A DNA stretch of 64,000 nucleotides from Streptomyces massasporeus (GTDB lineage Bacteria > Actinomycetota > Actinomycetes > Streptomycetales > Streptomycetaceae). This document shows, in pieces, positions 41,582-49,384 of this stretch. Every line of letters starts with the position of its first letter. Within the stretch, counting starts at the first letter, position 1. The position numbers and the translations under genes were made by a program. The stretch covers positions 124,001 to 188,000 of the forward strand of contig NZ_BMSE01000011.1 of NCBI RefSeq assembly GCF_014648995.1, in the 5' to 3' direction. The notes below the pieces were generated by a model that searched no databases, was not told where the DNA came from, and saw only the letters and a list, made by a program, of their open reading frames with translations.

Positions 41582-43963
41582 TCACGGGCCGTGATCGTCC
41601 GTGAGGAGCAGCCGACACGTCTCCCCCGGCCGCATGCCGGTCGTGCGGTCGGGCAGTGCGATCTCGATCGGCGGGAGGCCGGACGGCGGCACGGTGATCT
41701 CCACCTGCCCGCTCGTCAGTCGCAGCCGGATGCCCCAGTGGCCCCGGTAGCGGAGGGAGAACCCGTACGAGGACAGCTCCGGCAGCGGCACGGGGTCCAG
41801 CCACAGCGCCCCGCCACGCGTCTCCAGACCGGGCAGTCCCCGCTGGACCAGGTCGAGGGTGCCCGCCATGGCGCCGAGGTGGATGCCCTCGCCGGTGGTG
41901 CCGCCCTGGAGGTCGGCGACGTCGCCGCGCAGGGCCTCCTGGCAGTACCGCCAGGCGTCGGCGCGTCGGCACCGGGCCAGGACCCAGCCGTGGACCAGTC
42001 CGCTGAGGGTGGAGCCGTGGCTGGTGCGGGCCAGGTAGTGGTCGACGGTGCGCTGCCAGGTCTCCTCCTCCAGCCGGTGACCCAACCGGTGGAAGAGCCG
42101 CTGGAGTTCGGACGGCGAGAAGAGGTAGCCGAGCATCAGCGCGTCGGCCTGCTTGGACGCCTTGTAGCAGTTGACGCTGTCGCCCTCGGCCTCCAGGAGC
42201 CGGTCCAGGCGCCGGATGTCGTCGTGGCGCTCGCGGTAGCCGTCCCAGTCGAGCTCGGCGAGGTCGCCGTAGCCCTCGAACTGGCTGATGATCCCGTCGT
42301 GGAAGGGGACGTGCAGCGTGCGGGAGACCTCTTCCCAGCGGTCCGGTTCACCGTCGTCCAGAGCGATGCGTTCGACGAGTTCGCGGCAGCGGGGCTCGGG
42401 CAGGGTGCGCAGCAGTTCCAGCGCGCGGGTGAGGACCCAGGCGGCCGTGACGTTGGTGTACGCGTTGTCGTCAAGGCCCGGCCTCTCGGCCCCCGGGTAG
42501 GCGTCGTGGTACTCGTCGGGTCCGACGACGCCCCGGATGCGGTGCCGCCCCATGTTCTCGTCCCAGGTGGCCGAGTCGGCCCAGAAACGCGCGATCTGCA
42601 GCACCATCTCGGCACCCTTGGTATGCAGGAACTCCGCGTCGCCGCTCGCCTCGCAGTACTGCCACACGTTGTACGCGATCGCCGAACCGACGTGGTGCTG
42701 GAGGTGGGTGTGGTCCGGCAGCCAGCGGCCCGAGCGGGGATTGAGGTGCAGGCGCTGGGTCTCCTCGCGGCCGTCGCTGCCGCTCTGCCACGGGTACTGC
42801 GCGCCGCGGCGGCCCATGTCCCGGGCCGCGGCGCGGGCTCGGTCCAGGCGCCGGTGGCGGTAGTGGAGCAGGCCGCGGGAGACCTCGGGGAAATGCAGGT
42901 TGAGGTAGGGCAGGACGAACAGCTCGTCCCAGAAGACATGCCCGCGGTAGGCCTCACCGTGGAGCCCGCGGGCCGGTACGCCGACGTCCAGGTCGGCGGT
43001 GTGCGGGGACAGGGTCTGGAGCACGTGGAAGAGGTGCAGGCGCAGGATGGCTCCGGCTTCTCCCGGGACGTCGAGTTCGGCGCGACGCCACAGCTGGTTC
43101 CACGCGATGCGGTGCGAGGCCAGCAGGCCGTCGAAGTCCGGTGCCGCGCGCACCCGGTCCACGGCAGCCTGCAGCGGATCGCTGATCGCCGGGTCGTGTG
43201 AGGTGTGCAGCGCGACGGTCTTGTCGACGGTGGCGGTAAAACCGGGGGCGAGGGACAGGGTGGTGCGCTGAACGGCGCGCGACGGTTCGTGCGCGTCCGT
43301 GACCGGATCCCGGGCCGTCAGCCGGCCGGCCATGCCGATGCGGATGTCCGAGGTGCGGGTGCGGCAGCGCAGCCAGACCGTGCCGGGTACGGCGGTGCCG
43401 GTGTGCACGTGGGTCAGGTGGCGGCCGTCCAGGTCGCGGTAGCGCGGCACCCCGGCGTTGCCGACCGCCCCGTCGAGCGCGGCCTCGACCTCCAGCTCGG
43501 CGGTGAGGTCCTCGGTGGTGAACTCCGTGCGCAATGCCGCGAGGTGCGGGTCGCGCATGTGCACCAGCCGCTGCTGCCGCAGGGACAGCGCCCGCCCCTC
43601 GCCGAGGGCGTACCGGGTGCGGCGCTCCAGCAGGCCCGAGTCCAGGTGGAGGGTCTGGCGGTGGTCGAGGACGGTCGTCGCGTCGGGGGTGAGCCAGGGC
43701 CCGCCCGGGACGCGGAAGCGCAGCGGGAGCCAGTTGGGGAGATTGACCAGGTCCTCGTTCTCGACGTGGCGTCCCGCGACCTCGGAGGTGAGCCGGTTGT
43801 AGCAGCCCGCCGCGTAGGTGCCCGGGTAGTGCACGTCGTCCGCCGCGCACTCGGGCAGGGCCCCGCGAGTGGCGAAGCAGCCGTTGCCCAGGGTGCACAG
43901 CGACTCCCGGAGCCGTTCCTCCGCGGGGCGGTATCCCTCGTACGCCCAGGTCCGGTCCGTCAC
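41582..43963 (-). CDS. Glycoside hydrolase family 65 disaccharide phosphorylase
   Basis: 793 residues from a GTG at 43963 that overlaps the USP stop (GTGA). An N-terminal beta-sandwich (WAYEGYRPAEERLRESLCTLGNG) leads to an (alpha/alpha)6 barrel. The catalytic acid is the Glu of GVVGPDEYHDAYPG, and phosphate-site segments SHGSTLSGLVHGWVLA and GTTGEGIHLGAMAGTLD are present. GH65 enzymes phosphorolyse maltose, trehalose, kojibiose or similar sugars, saving ATP. That fits energy-limited dormancy. The exact disaccharide is not predictable here. Confidence 0.9.
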   Translation of the reverse strand: MTDRTWAYEGYRPAEERLRESLCTLGNGCFATRGALPECAADDVHYPGTYAAGCYNRLTSEVAGRHVENEDLVNLPNWLPLRFRVPGGPWLTPDATTVLDHRQTLHLDSGLLERRTRYALGEGRALSLRQQRLVHMRDPHLAALRTEFTTEDLTAELEVEAALDGAVGNAGVPRYRDLDGRHLTHVHTGTAVPGTVWLRCRTRTSDIRIGMAGRLTARDPVTDAHEPSRAVQRTTLSLAPGFTATVDKTVALHTSHDPAISDPLQAAVDRVRAAPDFDGLLASHRIAWNQLWRRAELDVPGEAGAILRLHLFHVLQTLSPHTADLDVGVPARGLHGEAYRGHVFWDELFVLPYLNLHFPEVSRGLLHYRHRRLDRARAAARDMGRRGAQYPWQSGSDGREETQRLHLNPRSGRWLPDHTHLQHHVGSAIAYNVWQYCEASGDAEFLHTKGAEMVLQIARFWADSATWDENMGRHRIRGVVGPDEYHDAYPGAERPGLDDNAYTNVTAAWVLTRALELLRTLPEPRCRELVERIALDDGEPDRWEEVSRTLHVPFHDGIISQFEGYGDLAELDWDGYRERHDDIRRLDRLLEAEGDSVNCYKASKQADALMLGYLFSPSELQRLFHRLGHRLEEETWQRTVDHYLARTSHGSTLSGLVHGWVLARCRRADAWRYCQEALRGDVADLQGGTTGEGIHLGAMAGTLDLVQRGLPGLETRGGALWLDPVPLPELSSYGFSLRYRGHWGIRLRLTSGQVEITVPPSGLPPIEIALPDRTTGMRPGETCRLLLTDDHGP

Positions 43964-44841
43964 GGGAGCGTCTCCGCCGGGGCGCCCTGGGGCACGACGG
44001 CCACGGGGCACTCGGCGTGGTGCAGCAGGGTGTGGGCCACCGTGCCGAGCTGGAGCCCGAAGTGACCCTGCCGGCGTCGGGCTCCGACGACGACCAGGTC
44101 GGCCGCGGCCGAGCGGTGCACCAGCACCTTGCGGGCCGGGCCCTCGACCGCGGTGCGGTTCACCCGGACTCCGGGGTGGGCGGCCGAGGCGTCGCGGAGG
44201 AGTTCGTCGAGCTCGGCGCGGGCCCGCTCCTCGTGGCCCCGGTCGGACGCTTCGGCGGATGCGTGCGCGGGGCGGCGCCAGGCCCGGACCGCGTCCAGGA
44301 CGCACCCGCGGACCTCGGTCTCGCGGAAGGCGAAGCGCGCCGCTTCCCCGCCGGTGTCGGGGCTGCCGGCGCCGAGCAGGATCCGCTGGTGGGTACCGGC
44401 CAGGCCGGCCGTGTCGCCGCGCACCACGATGACCGGGCAGTGGGCCCGTGCCGCGACGGCCAGACCGACGGAGCCGAGGAGCAGTCCCCTCAGCTCGCCG
44501 TGGCCCCGCGAGCCGGTGATCAGGGCGGTGGCGCTGTCGCCCTCCCGCAGGAGGGCGTCCGCCGCACCGGCGGGGACGACGTCGGTGGACACCTTCACGC
44601 CGGGATTGCGTCGCCCGGCGCGCTCCGCCGCCGAGGCGACGAGGTGGTCGGCCCGTACCTGCCCGGCGGGGCGGTCCGGACCGATCGACGGGGTGAGGCC
44701 CTCGTACCGCTCCCAGAGGGAGCCGTGGATCAGCCGCAGCGGGAGGCCGTGCCGGGCCGCCTCGTCCACCGCCCAGTCGACCGCGGGCAGGCTGCCGTCC
44801 GAACCGTCGACCCCCACGACCAGGGGACGTTCCGTCGTCAT
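43960..44841 (-). CDS. Universal stress protein, two Usp domains
   Basis: 293 residues from the ATG at 44841. Domain 1 starts PLVVGVDGSDGSLPAVDWA and ends TGSRGHGELRGLLLGSVGLAVAARAHCPVIVV, with ATP-type GxxG-9-GS spacing. Domain 2 ends VVVGARRRQGHFGLQLGTVAHTLLHHAECPVAVV. It is translationally coupled to the GH65 gene. Three regularly spaced palindromic boxes lie 75-128 bases upstream. Mycobacterial DosR-regulon USPs (Rv2623 type) have the same architecture. Confidence 0.92.
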   Translation of the reverse strand: MTTERPLVVGVDGSDGSLPAVDWAVDEAARHGLPLRLIHGSLWERYEGLTPSIGPDRPAGQVRADHLVASAAERAGRRNPGVKVSTDVVPAGAADALLREGDSATALITGSRGHGELRGLLLGSVGLAVAARAHCPVIVVRGDTAGLAGTHQRILLGAGSPDTGGEAARFAFRETEVRGCVLDAVRAWRRPAHASAEASDRGHEERARAELDELLRDASAAHPGVRVNRTAVEGPARKVLVHRSAAADLVVVGARRRQGHFGLQLGTVAHTLLHHAECPVAVVPQGAPAETLP

Positions 44842-44915
44842 CGTTCCCACCGCCTCGTGCACGGCATGGTGCGGGCCCACTCTCACCGTCGCACCCGAGG
44901 CAGCCGCTCGCGAGG

Positions 44916-44969
44916 GGGGCGATCGGTCCCTCTCGAGGGCCGTTCGGCCCGTGGTGCGCCGAACGGCCC
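44916..44969. promoter_or_regulatory. Three tandem OsdR/DevR-type boxes
   Basis: Boxes at 44916-44929 (GGGGCGATCGGTCC), 44937-44950 (GGGCCGTTCGGCCC) and 44956-44969 (GCGCCGAACGGCCC) differ from GGGCCGATCGGCCC at two, one and two positions. Start-to-start spacing is 21 and 19 bases, about two helical turns. They lie between the USP-GH65 unit and the divergent cNMP-domain gene. The last two also form a perfect inverted repeat of 12-base arms (44937-44948 with 44958-44969). Confidence 0.65.
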
Positions 44970-45077
44970 GGGTCCAGGCTGAAGTCAGCGGCCCGGGGCG
45001 CCTCGGCACACCGAGGAGCACGGCGCTGCACGACGGACTCGCCGTCCGACCGGGCGGGAGCTGAAGGGAGCCGGGCG

Positions 45078-45536
45078 ATGACCTCCACCACCAACCTGTC
45101 CACGGGCCTCACAGCCGGGCATCGCGAGCGGCTGATGAGCGTGGCCCGCGAGGTGTCCTTCGACACGGGCACCCGCATCTTCGAGGAAGGGCGGCGCGCC
45201 GACCGGTTCTGGATCGTGCGGACCGGGACGGTCGCGCTCGACCTCCGTGTCCCCGGCCGGCGGGCGGCTGTCGTCGAGTCCCTCGGCCACGGGGAGCTGA
45301 TCGGCTGGTCGTGGCACTTTCCGCCGCACGTGTGGCATCTGGGCGCGGAGGCGATGAGCCCGGTGCGGGCCTGGGAGTTCGACGCGGAGGCGGTAGGGGC
45401 GATGTGCGCGCGGGACCCCGAGTTCGGCCGTGCGATCGCGGACTGGGTGAGCCGGGTGGTCGCCCACCGGCTGCACGCGTCGCGCGTCCGGTTGCTCGAT
45501 CTGTACGCCCCCTACGGCAGCGGAAGCCGCATGTGA
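45078..45536 (+). CDS. Stand-alone cyclic-nucleotide-binding-domain protein
   Basis: 152 residues, with GAAGGGAG upstream. The single cNMP-binding beta-roll is visible as VSFDTGTRIFEEGRRADRFWIVRTGTVALDL ... VVESLGHGELIGWSWHFPPH. The usual phosphate-binding RxA arginine is not obvious, so the ligand may not be cAMP. There is no helix-turn-helix, unlike Crp. It is divergent from the USP across the three boxes. It may sense a ligand and act through a protein partner. Confidence 0.8.
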   Translation: MTSTTNLSTGLTAGHRERLMSVAREVSFDTGTRIFEEGRRADRFWIVRTGTVALDLRVPGRRAAVVESLGHGELIGWSWHFPPHVWHLGAEAMSPVRAWEFDAEAVGAMCARDPEFGRAIADWVSRVVAHRLHASRVRLLDLYAPYGSGSRM

Positions 45537-45564
45537 GGGACGGCCCCGCCGGCCCGGCCCCGCT

Positions 45565-45605
45565 CCGTCCGCCTCACGGCCGGGGCCGTCCGCCTCACGG
45601 CCGGG
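45565..45605. repeat. 21-bp direct repeat between convergent genes
   Basis: CCGTCCGCCTCACGGCCGGG occurs at 45565 and again at 45586, separated by one G. ACGGCC (45576-45581) and GGCCGT (45584-45589) can form a small hairpin, so the region may work as a terminator for the two convergent genes. Confidence 0.5.
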
Positions 45606-45648
45606 TGCCGGGTCAGGCGGGTGGCCTGTCGCGGCGGGGCACCCGCGG

Positions 45649-46326
45649 TCAGGCCACCGTGATCCGGCGCCCGGTGACGGCGACGGGCTCGATACGCAGC
45701 CACAGTTCACGCCGGCCTCCCGCCCAGGGTGTGCTGAAGGCCTGCTCTTCGAGACGGGTGACCTCCTCCGGATCCGTCACCGTCGTCGCGGGACCCCGCA
45801 CCAGCACGCTCCAGCCCTCGCTGAACGCCTCGTCGATGCGGTCGGCTTCGAAGGCGACCTGGTGGCCGTCCGCCTGGGCCGGGGTCGTGCCGGGCTCGGT
45901 GCGGAAGACGATCCCTCCGTCGACGACGCTGTAGTTGACCGGCACGACGACCGGTCCGGAGTCCGTGGACACGGCGATGCGTCCGACCCCGTGGCTCGAC
46001 AGCAGGGAGCGGCACTCGGCCTCGGTCAGCTCCGTGAACCGGGGTGTGCGGGCCGCCCTGCCGAGTCCGGGCGGCAGGGCGGTGTCGCCACCGGTCAGGT
46101 GCCACACCGTGGTCTTCAGCGCTCCCGCCAGCCGCAGGAGGGTGCCCGCGCCCGGGTCGGCGGTCGGCCGCTCCTCCAGGTACTGGAGGTAGGCGGGTGC
46201 CATGCCCGCCCGGGAGGCCGCCTCCTGTCGGCTCAGGCCGAGTTCCGTGCGCCGTTGGGTGATCCGCCGCCCGAGGTCACCCTTCGGGCGTCCTTCGACG
46301 GCATGCGACGAGGCCCGTTCGGTCAT
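45649..46326 (-). CDS. XRE helix-turn-helix fused to FMN-binding split barrel (PPOX-like)
   Basis: 225 residues. The N-terminal HTH (LGRRITQRRTELGLSRQEAASRAGMAPAYLQYLEE, about 18-52) is joined to a pyridoxamine-5'-phosphate-oxidase-like barrel beginning SLLSSHGVGRIAVSTDSGPVVVPVNYSVVDGGIVFRTEPG and ending VRGPATTVTDPEE ... LWLRIEP. It would couple DNA binding to flavin, F420 or heme sensing. It is probably the second gene of an operon with the zinc alcohol dehydrogenase, 22 bases downstream of it. Confidence 0.85.
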   Translation of the reverse strand: MTERASSHAVEGRPKGDLGRRITQRRTELGLSRQEAASRAGMAPAYLQYLEERPTADPGAGTLLRLAGALKTTVWHLTGGDTALPPGLGRAARTPRFTELTEAECRSLLSSHGVGRIAVSTDSGPVVVPVNYSVVDGGIVFRTEPGTTPAQADGHQVAFEADRIDEAFSEGWSVLVRGPATTVTDPEEVTRLEEQAFSTPWAGGRRELWLRIEPVAVTGRRITVA

Positions 46327-46348
46327 GACCCGTCACCTCTCTCCTTCG

Positions 46349-47422
46349 TCAGGCCGCCCGGTAGGGGACGACTTCCTCGTGCGGCTCCTCGCCCAGGACG
46401 ACCTTGAGCGCCCCGGTGTCGGCACCCCGGGCGAAAACGTCGTACGCCTCCTCCATCTGGGTCAGCGGGAAGGTGTGCGTGACCAGCTGCCCGGTGGGCA
46501 GGCGGCCCGCGGCCGCCATCCGGAGCAGGGTGGGGGTGGAATACGTGTCCACCAGTCCTGTGGTGATGGTGACGTTCTTGATCCACAGGTCTTCCAGATG
46601 GAGGGTCACGGGCTTGCCGTGCACGCCGACGTTGGCGACATGGCCGCCGGGCCGCACCATGCGCGTGCACAGTTCGAACGTCTCCGGCAGGCCGACCGCT
46701 TCGACGACCACGTCCGCGCCCAGTCCGTCGGTGAGGTCCTCGACCAGCTGTTCGGGGGCCTCCCGGGCGTCCGCCACCGCGTCCGCGCCGAGGTGCCTGG
46801 CCGCTTCCAGCCGCGCGGCGGCGAGGTCGACCGCGACGATGCGTTCCGGAGCGAACAGCCGGGCGGTCGCGACCGCTGCGAGCCCGACGGGGCCGGCGCC
46901 CACGACGGCGACGGTGTCGCCCGGCCGTACGTGCCCGTTGAGTACGCCGACCTCGTAGGAGGTCGGGAAGATGTCGGCCAGCAGCACGGCGTCCTTGCTG
47001 TCCAGGGTGCTGGGCAGCGGATGCGCCGAGAGATCCGCGAAGGGCACGCGGACGTACTCGGCCTGGGTGCCGTCGACCAGGTGGCCCAGGATCCAGCCTC
47101 CGCCGCCCCGGCACTGGCCGTACATGCCCTCCCGGCAGGAGGGGCAGCGGCCGCAGGCGGTGATGCAGGAGACCAGCACCCGGTCGCCGGGCCGCACCGT
47201 ACGCACGTCACCGCCGACGTCGACGACCTCGCCGACCGCCTCGTGCCCCAGCACCGTGCCGGGGCGCACCTCGGGGACGTCGCCCTTGAGGATGTGCAGG
47301 TCCGTTCCGCAGATCGTGACGGCGTCGACGCGGACGATGGCGTCGGTCGGCTCCTTGACACCGGGATCCGGGACGTCCTCCCAGGCGGACTGTCCCGGGC
47401 CGTGGAACACGTAGGCCTTCAT
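46349..47422 (-). CDS. Zinc-dependent alcohol dehydrogenase
   Basis: 357 residues. The catalytic zinc site is TICGTDLH, with GHEAVGEVVDVG. The structural zinc is held by CGRCPSCREGMYGQC. The NAD fold is TVAVVGAGPVGLAAVATARLF, and VDLAAARLEAA ends in the aspartate that favours NAD. It is close to class III/threonine-dehydrogenase-like medium-chain ADHs. An NADH-recycling role under oxygen limitation fits the surrounding regulon. A perfect palindromic box lies 250 bases upstream, separated from the gene by a minisatellite. Confidence 0.88.
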   Translation of the reverse strand: MKAYVFHGPGQSAWEDVPDPGVKEPTDAIVRVDAVTICGTDLHILKGDVPEVRPGTVLGHEAVGEVVDVGGDVRTVRPGDRVLVSCITACGRCPSCREGMYGQCRGGGGWILGHLVDGTQAEYVRVPFADLSAHPLPSTLDSKDAVLLADIFPTSYEVGVLNGHVRPGDTVAVVGAGPVGLAAVATARLFAPERIVAVDLAAARLEAARHLGADAVADAREAPEQLVEDLTDGLGADVVVEAVGLPETFELCTRMVRPGGHVANVGVHGKPVTLHLEDLWIKNVTITTGLVDTYSTPTLLRMAAAGRLPTGQLVTHTFPLTQMEEAYDVFARGADTGALKVVLGEEPHEEVVPYRAA

Positions 47423-47533
47423 GGAGTCCCCACCTTCCTGGCACGGGCGGTTGTGACCGGTGTGCACCTCAGTTCCAGCTTGGCGCGGATCGGTGCGACG
47501 CGCTTGGGCCGGCCGGTCCCGCCCCTGGGCCGA

Positions 47534-47629
47534 CCGGGGTGTTGCGGGGCGGTCCGTCCGGGGTCTTGCGGGGCGGTCCGTCCGGGGTGTTGCGGGGCGG
47601 TCCGTCCGGGGTCTTGCGGGTCCGTCCGT
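47534..47629. repeat. 24-bp minisatellite, four units
   Basis: Four consecutive units begin at 47534, 47558, 47582 and 47606. Each opens CCGGGGT and contains TTGCGGG. Units 1 and 3 have G after CCGGGGT while 2 and 4 have C, so the higher-order period is 48 bp. Unit 4 is diverged near its end. It lies in the 298-base gap between the alcohol dehydrogenase start and the STAS gene. Confidence 0.85.
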
Positions 47630-47671
47630 CCGGGTTCGTACCGTGCCGGTCCTCGCGGGCCCGGCCGACAA

Positions 47672-47685
47672 GGGCCGATCGGCCC
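47672..47685. promoter_or_regulatory. OsdR/DevR-type box, perfect palindrome
   Basis: GGGCCGATCGGCCC, flanked by A and T, is a perfect 14-bp palindrome. It ends 35 bases before the STAS gene start and lies 250 bases upstream of the divergent alcohol dehydrogenase. The flank CTACCGC is shared with the box at 51282. Confidence 0.7.
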
Positions 47686-47720
47686 TACCGCACGTCGCGC
47701 CGACCCGCTTTGATCGGACC

Positions 47721-48104
47721 GTGTCCGACATCCCCAGCAGGTCCACGCAGCCGCTCCAGGTGGGGGCGGCCCAGGTCGTGACCCTGCGCGGCGAGCTCGA
47801 CCTGCTCGCGGCGCCGGCCCTCAGGGCCCGCCTCGACATGCTGACCGCCGGTCCCTGTCCGGACCTGGTGCTGGACCTGCGCCCGGTGTCGTTCATCGAC
47901 TGCACGGGGCTGGGGGTCCTGTGCCGGGTGCGGAACCGCGTCAGCGCGCGGCAGGGCCGGCTGCGTCTGGTGACGGACAGCACCTCTCTGCGGCGCGTTC
48001 TGCGGCACACCGGTATGGCGGGGGTCTTCGAACTGCTTCCCGGCATGCCGGTGGGCGTTGTGGGCCCGCCCGCGACGGACACCGTCGACAGTGCGGTGCT
48101 CTGA
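47721..48104 (+). CDS. STAS-domain anti-sigma-factor antagonist
   Basis: 127 residues from a GTG at 47721, with a weak ribosome site. The STAS fold is clear: AAQVVTLRGELDLLAAPALRARL, then LVLDLRPVSFIDCTGLGVLCRVRNR, where the DCTG segment holds the phosphorylatable position (usually DSSG; here the threonine would be the acceptor). It would bind an anti-sigma kinase of the RsbW type and free a sigma factor. No partner kinase is adjacent. The box at 47672 lies just upstream. Confidence 0.83.
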   Translation: MSDIPSRSTQPLQVGAAQVVTLRGELDLLAAPALRARLDMLTAGPCPDLVLDLRPVSFIDCTGLGVLCRVRNRVSARQGRLRLVTDSTSLRRVLRHTGMAGVFELLPGMPVGVVGPPATDTVDSAVL

Positions 48105-48138
48105 CCGCACACGAGAGCCGGTTCGTGGGATCGCGGCG

Positions 48139-48636
48139 TCACACGAGGGTGAGTTCGTGGCCGATCTTCGCCGCCCATGCCTCGATCCGCTCGAAGTCGC
48201 GGAAGTCCCCGCCCTTTCCGTTGCGGAGGATCATCCGGGCGACCCAGCCCTTCGCACCTTCCCGGAGGCAGCCGCCGAAGGTGACGTGCTCCCGGGCGTC
48301 GAGCCGGTTCATGGCCTTCTTCACTCCGGGCACGGGCGGAATGTCCCGCTCCGAGGCCGAGGGGTCGAGCGGACCGCTGCTGAAGAGCCACAGCGGGCGC
48401 TCCTCCAGGGCCTTGCCGTGGCGCCGGACGAAACGTCGGGCGTCCTTGTGCCAGTGGCCGGCGTACAGGCCGCCCCCGACCACGACGGCGTCGTACGCCG
48501 CCACGTCCGGCACGGCGCCGGCCGGGAGGGCTTCGGCCGTCAGCCCCTCCTTGCGCAGGACCTCGGCAATGGTCTCGGCGATCTCCGCGGTCGATCCGTT
48601 CGTCGTTCCGTAGGCGACGAGCACGTTCATGGGCAT
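48139..48636 (-). CDS. Flavodoxin-domain protein (HemG-like)
   Basis: 165 residues from an ATG at 48636, with AGGAGG nine bases upstream. The FMN-phosphate loop is LVAYGTTNGSTAEIAETIAEVL, followed by AVVVGGGLYAGHWHKDARRFV and a C-terminal helix. It resembles menaquinone-dependent protoporphyrinogen oxidase HemG and related flavodoxin-like proteins. An electron-transfer role using FMN is expected. It is the last gene of the USP-USP-CBS-flavodoxin operon, 16 bases after the CBS gene. Confidence 0.83.
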   Translation of the reverse strand: MPMNVLVAYGTTNGSTAEIAETIAEVLRKEGLTAEALPAGAVPDVAAYDAVVVGGGLYAGHWHKDARRFVRRHGKALEERPLWLFSSGPLDPSASERDIPPVPGVKKAMNRLDAREHVTFGGCLREGAKGWVARMILRNGKGGDFRDFERIEAWAAKIGHELTLV

Positions 48637-48652
48637 GCCGGTCCGCCTCCTC

Positions 48653-49384
48653 TCACAGTTTGCGCAGCCGGTCGTCGGTCACGCCGTGCAGCACCTGCTC
48701 GTCCGATCGCTGACGCGTGTCGTCCAGGCGCCAGGTGAGCTCGCCGACGACCGCGACCACGCCGTCGATCTGCCGGGTCATGGCGACGGCGATCTCCGCT
48801 TCGCTGCGGTTTTCCAGCCGTCCCGCGAGCGTGACCACGCCGTCCGCGGCGACGACGTCGATGCTGCGGGGCATCAGCCACAGCACACGCACCAGCACCT
48901 CCTCGATCACCTCCTCCCGGATCTCCGCGTCGGGCCGCAGGAAGACCCGGAGCAGGTCCCGCCGGGTGACGACGCCGACCAGCCGGTCCTCCTCGTCGAG
49001 CACGGGCAGCCTGTTCACGCCCCGCCGGGCCATGGTCCGTGCGGCCTCGACGATGGTGTCCTCGGCGTGCGCGGTGACCGGCGGCGCGCTCATCAGCTCA
49101 CCGGCCGTGCGGGCCGGCGCCAGCGCGGTGCTCCTGCGGGCGGCGGGCGACAGCTCGGGGAACCCGAAGCGACTCCGCGAACGGTGCGGGTCCGCCCTCG
49201 CGGTGTCGTGGGCCGTGAGGTCGCTTGCGGAGACGACGCCGATGACCTGGTCGTCCTGGTCCACCACGGGCAGCCCGCCGATCCGGTGGTCGTCCAGCAG
49301 CCGGGCGACGTCCTCGGCCGGCGTGCCGTACTCGGCTCGCACCACGTCCATGATCATCAGGGAGCCGACCTTGTCGTGTTTCAT
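48653..49384 (-). CDS. CBS-pair protein with C-terminal BON domain
   Basis: 243 residues. The ATG at 49384 overlaps the USP stop (ATGA). The two CBS motifs are MIMDVVRAEYGTPAEDVARLLDDHRIGGLPVVDQDDQVIGVVSASDL and APPVTAHAEDTIVEAARTMARRGVNRLPVLDEEDRLVGVVTRRDLL, shown here in part; both bear the usual GVVS/TxxDL ends. A BON domain (RSIDVVAADGVVTLAGRLENRSE) follows. It probably senses adenine nucleotides. Hypoxic response protein 1 of M. tuberculosis, a DosR target, is also a CBS protein. Confidence 0.88.
   Translation of the reverse strand: MKHDKVGSLMIMDVVRAEYGTPAEDVARLLDDHRIGGLPVVDQDDQVIGVVSASDLTAHDTARADPHRSRSRFGFPELSPAARRSTALAPARTAGELMSAPPVTAHAEDTIVEAARTMARRGVNRLPVLDEEDRLVGVVTRRDLLRVFLRPDAEIREEVIEEVLVRVLWLMPRSIDVVAADGVVTLAGRLENRSEAEIAVAMTRQIDGVVAVVGELTWRLDDTRQRSDEQVLHGVTDDRLRKL

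Noticed and set aside
47460..47720. N-terminal extension of the STAS protein through the minisatellite
   Set aside because: The frame is open, but it only encodes repeats of GVAGRSVR and covers the palindromic box. The STAS fold begins after the GTG at 47721.
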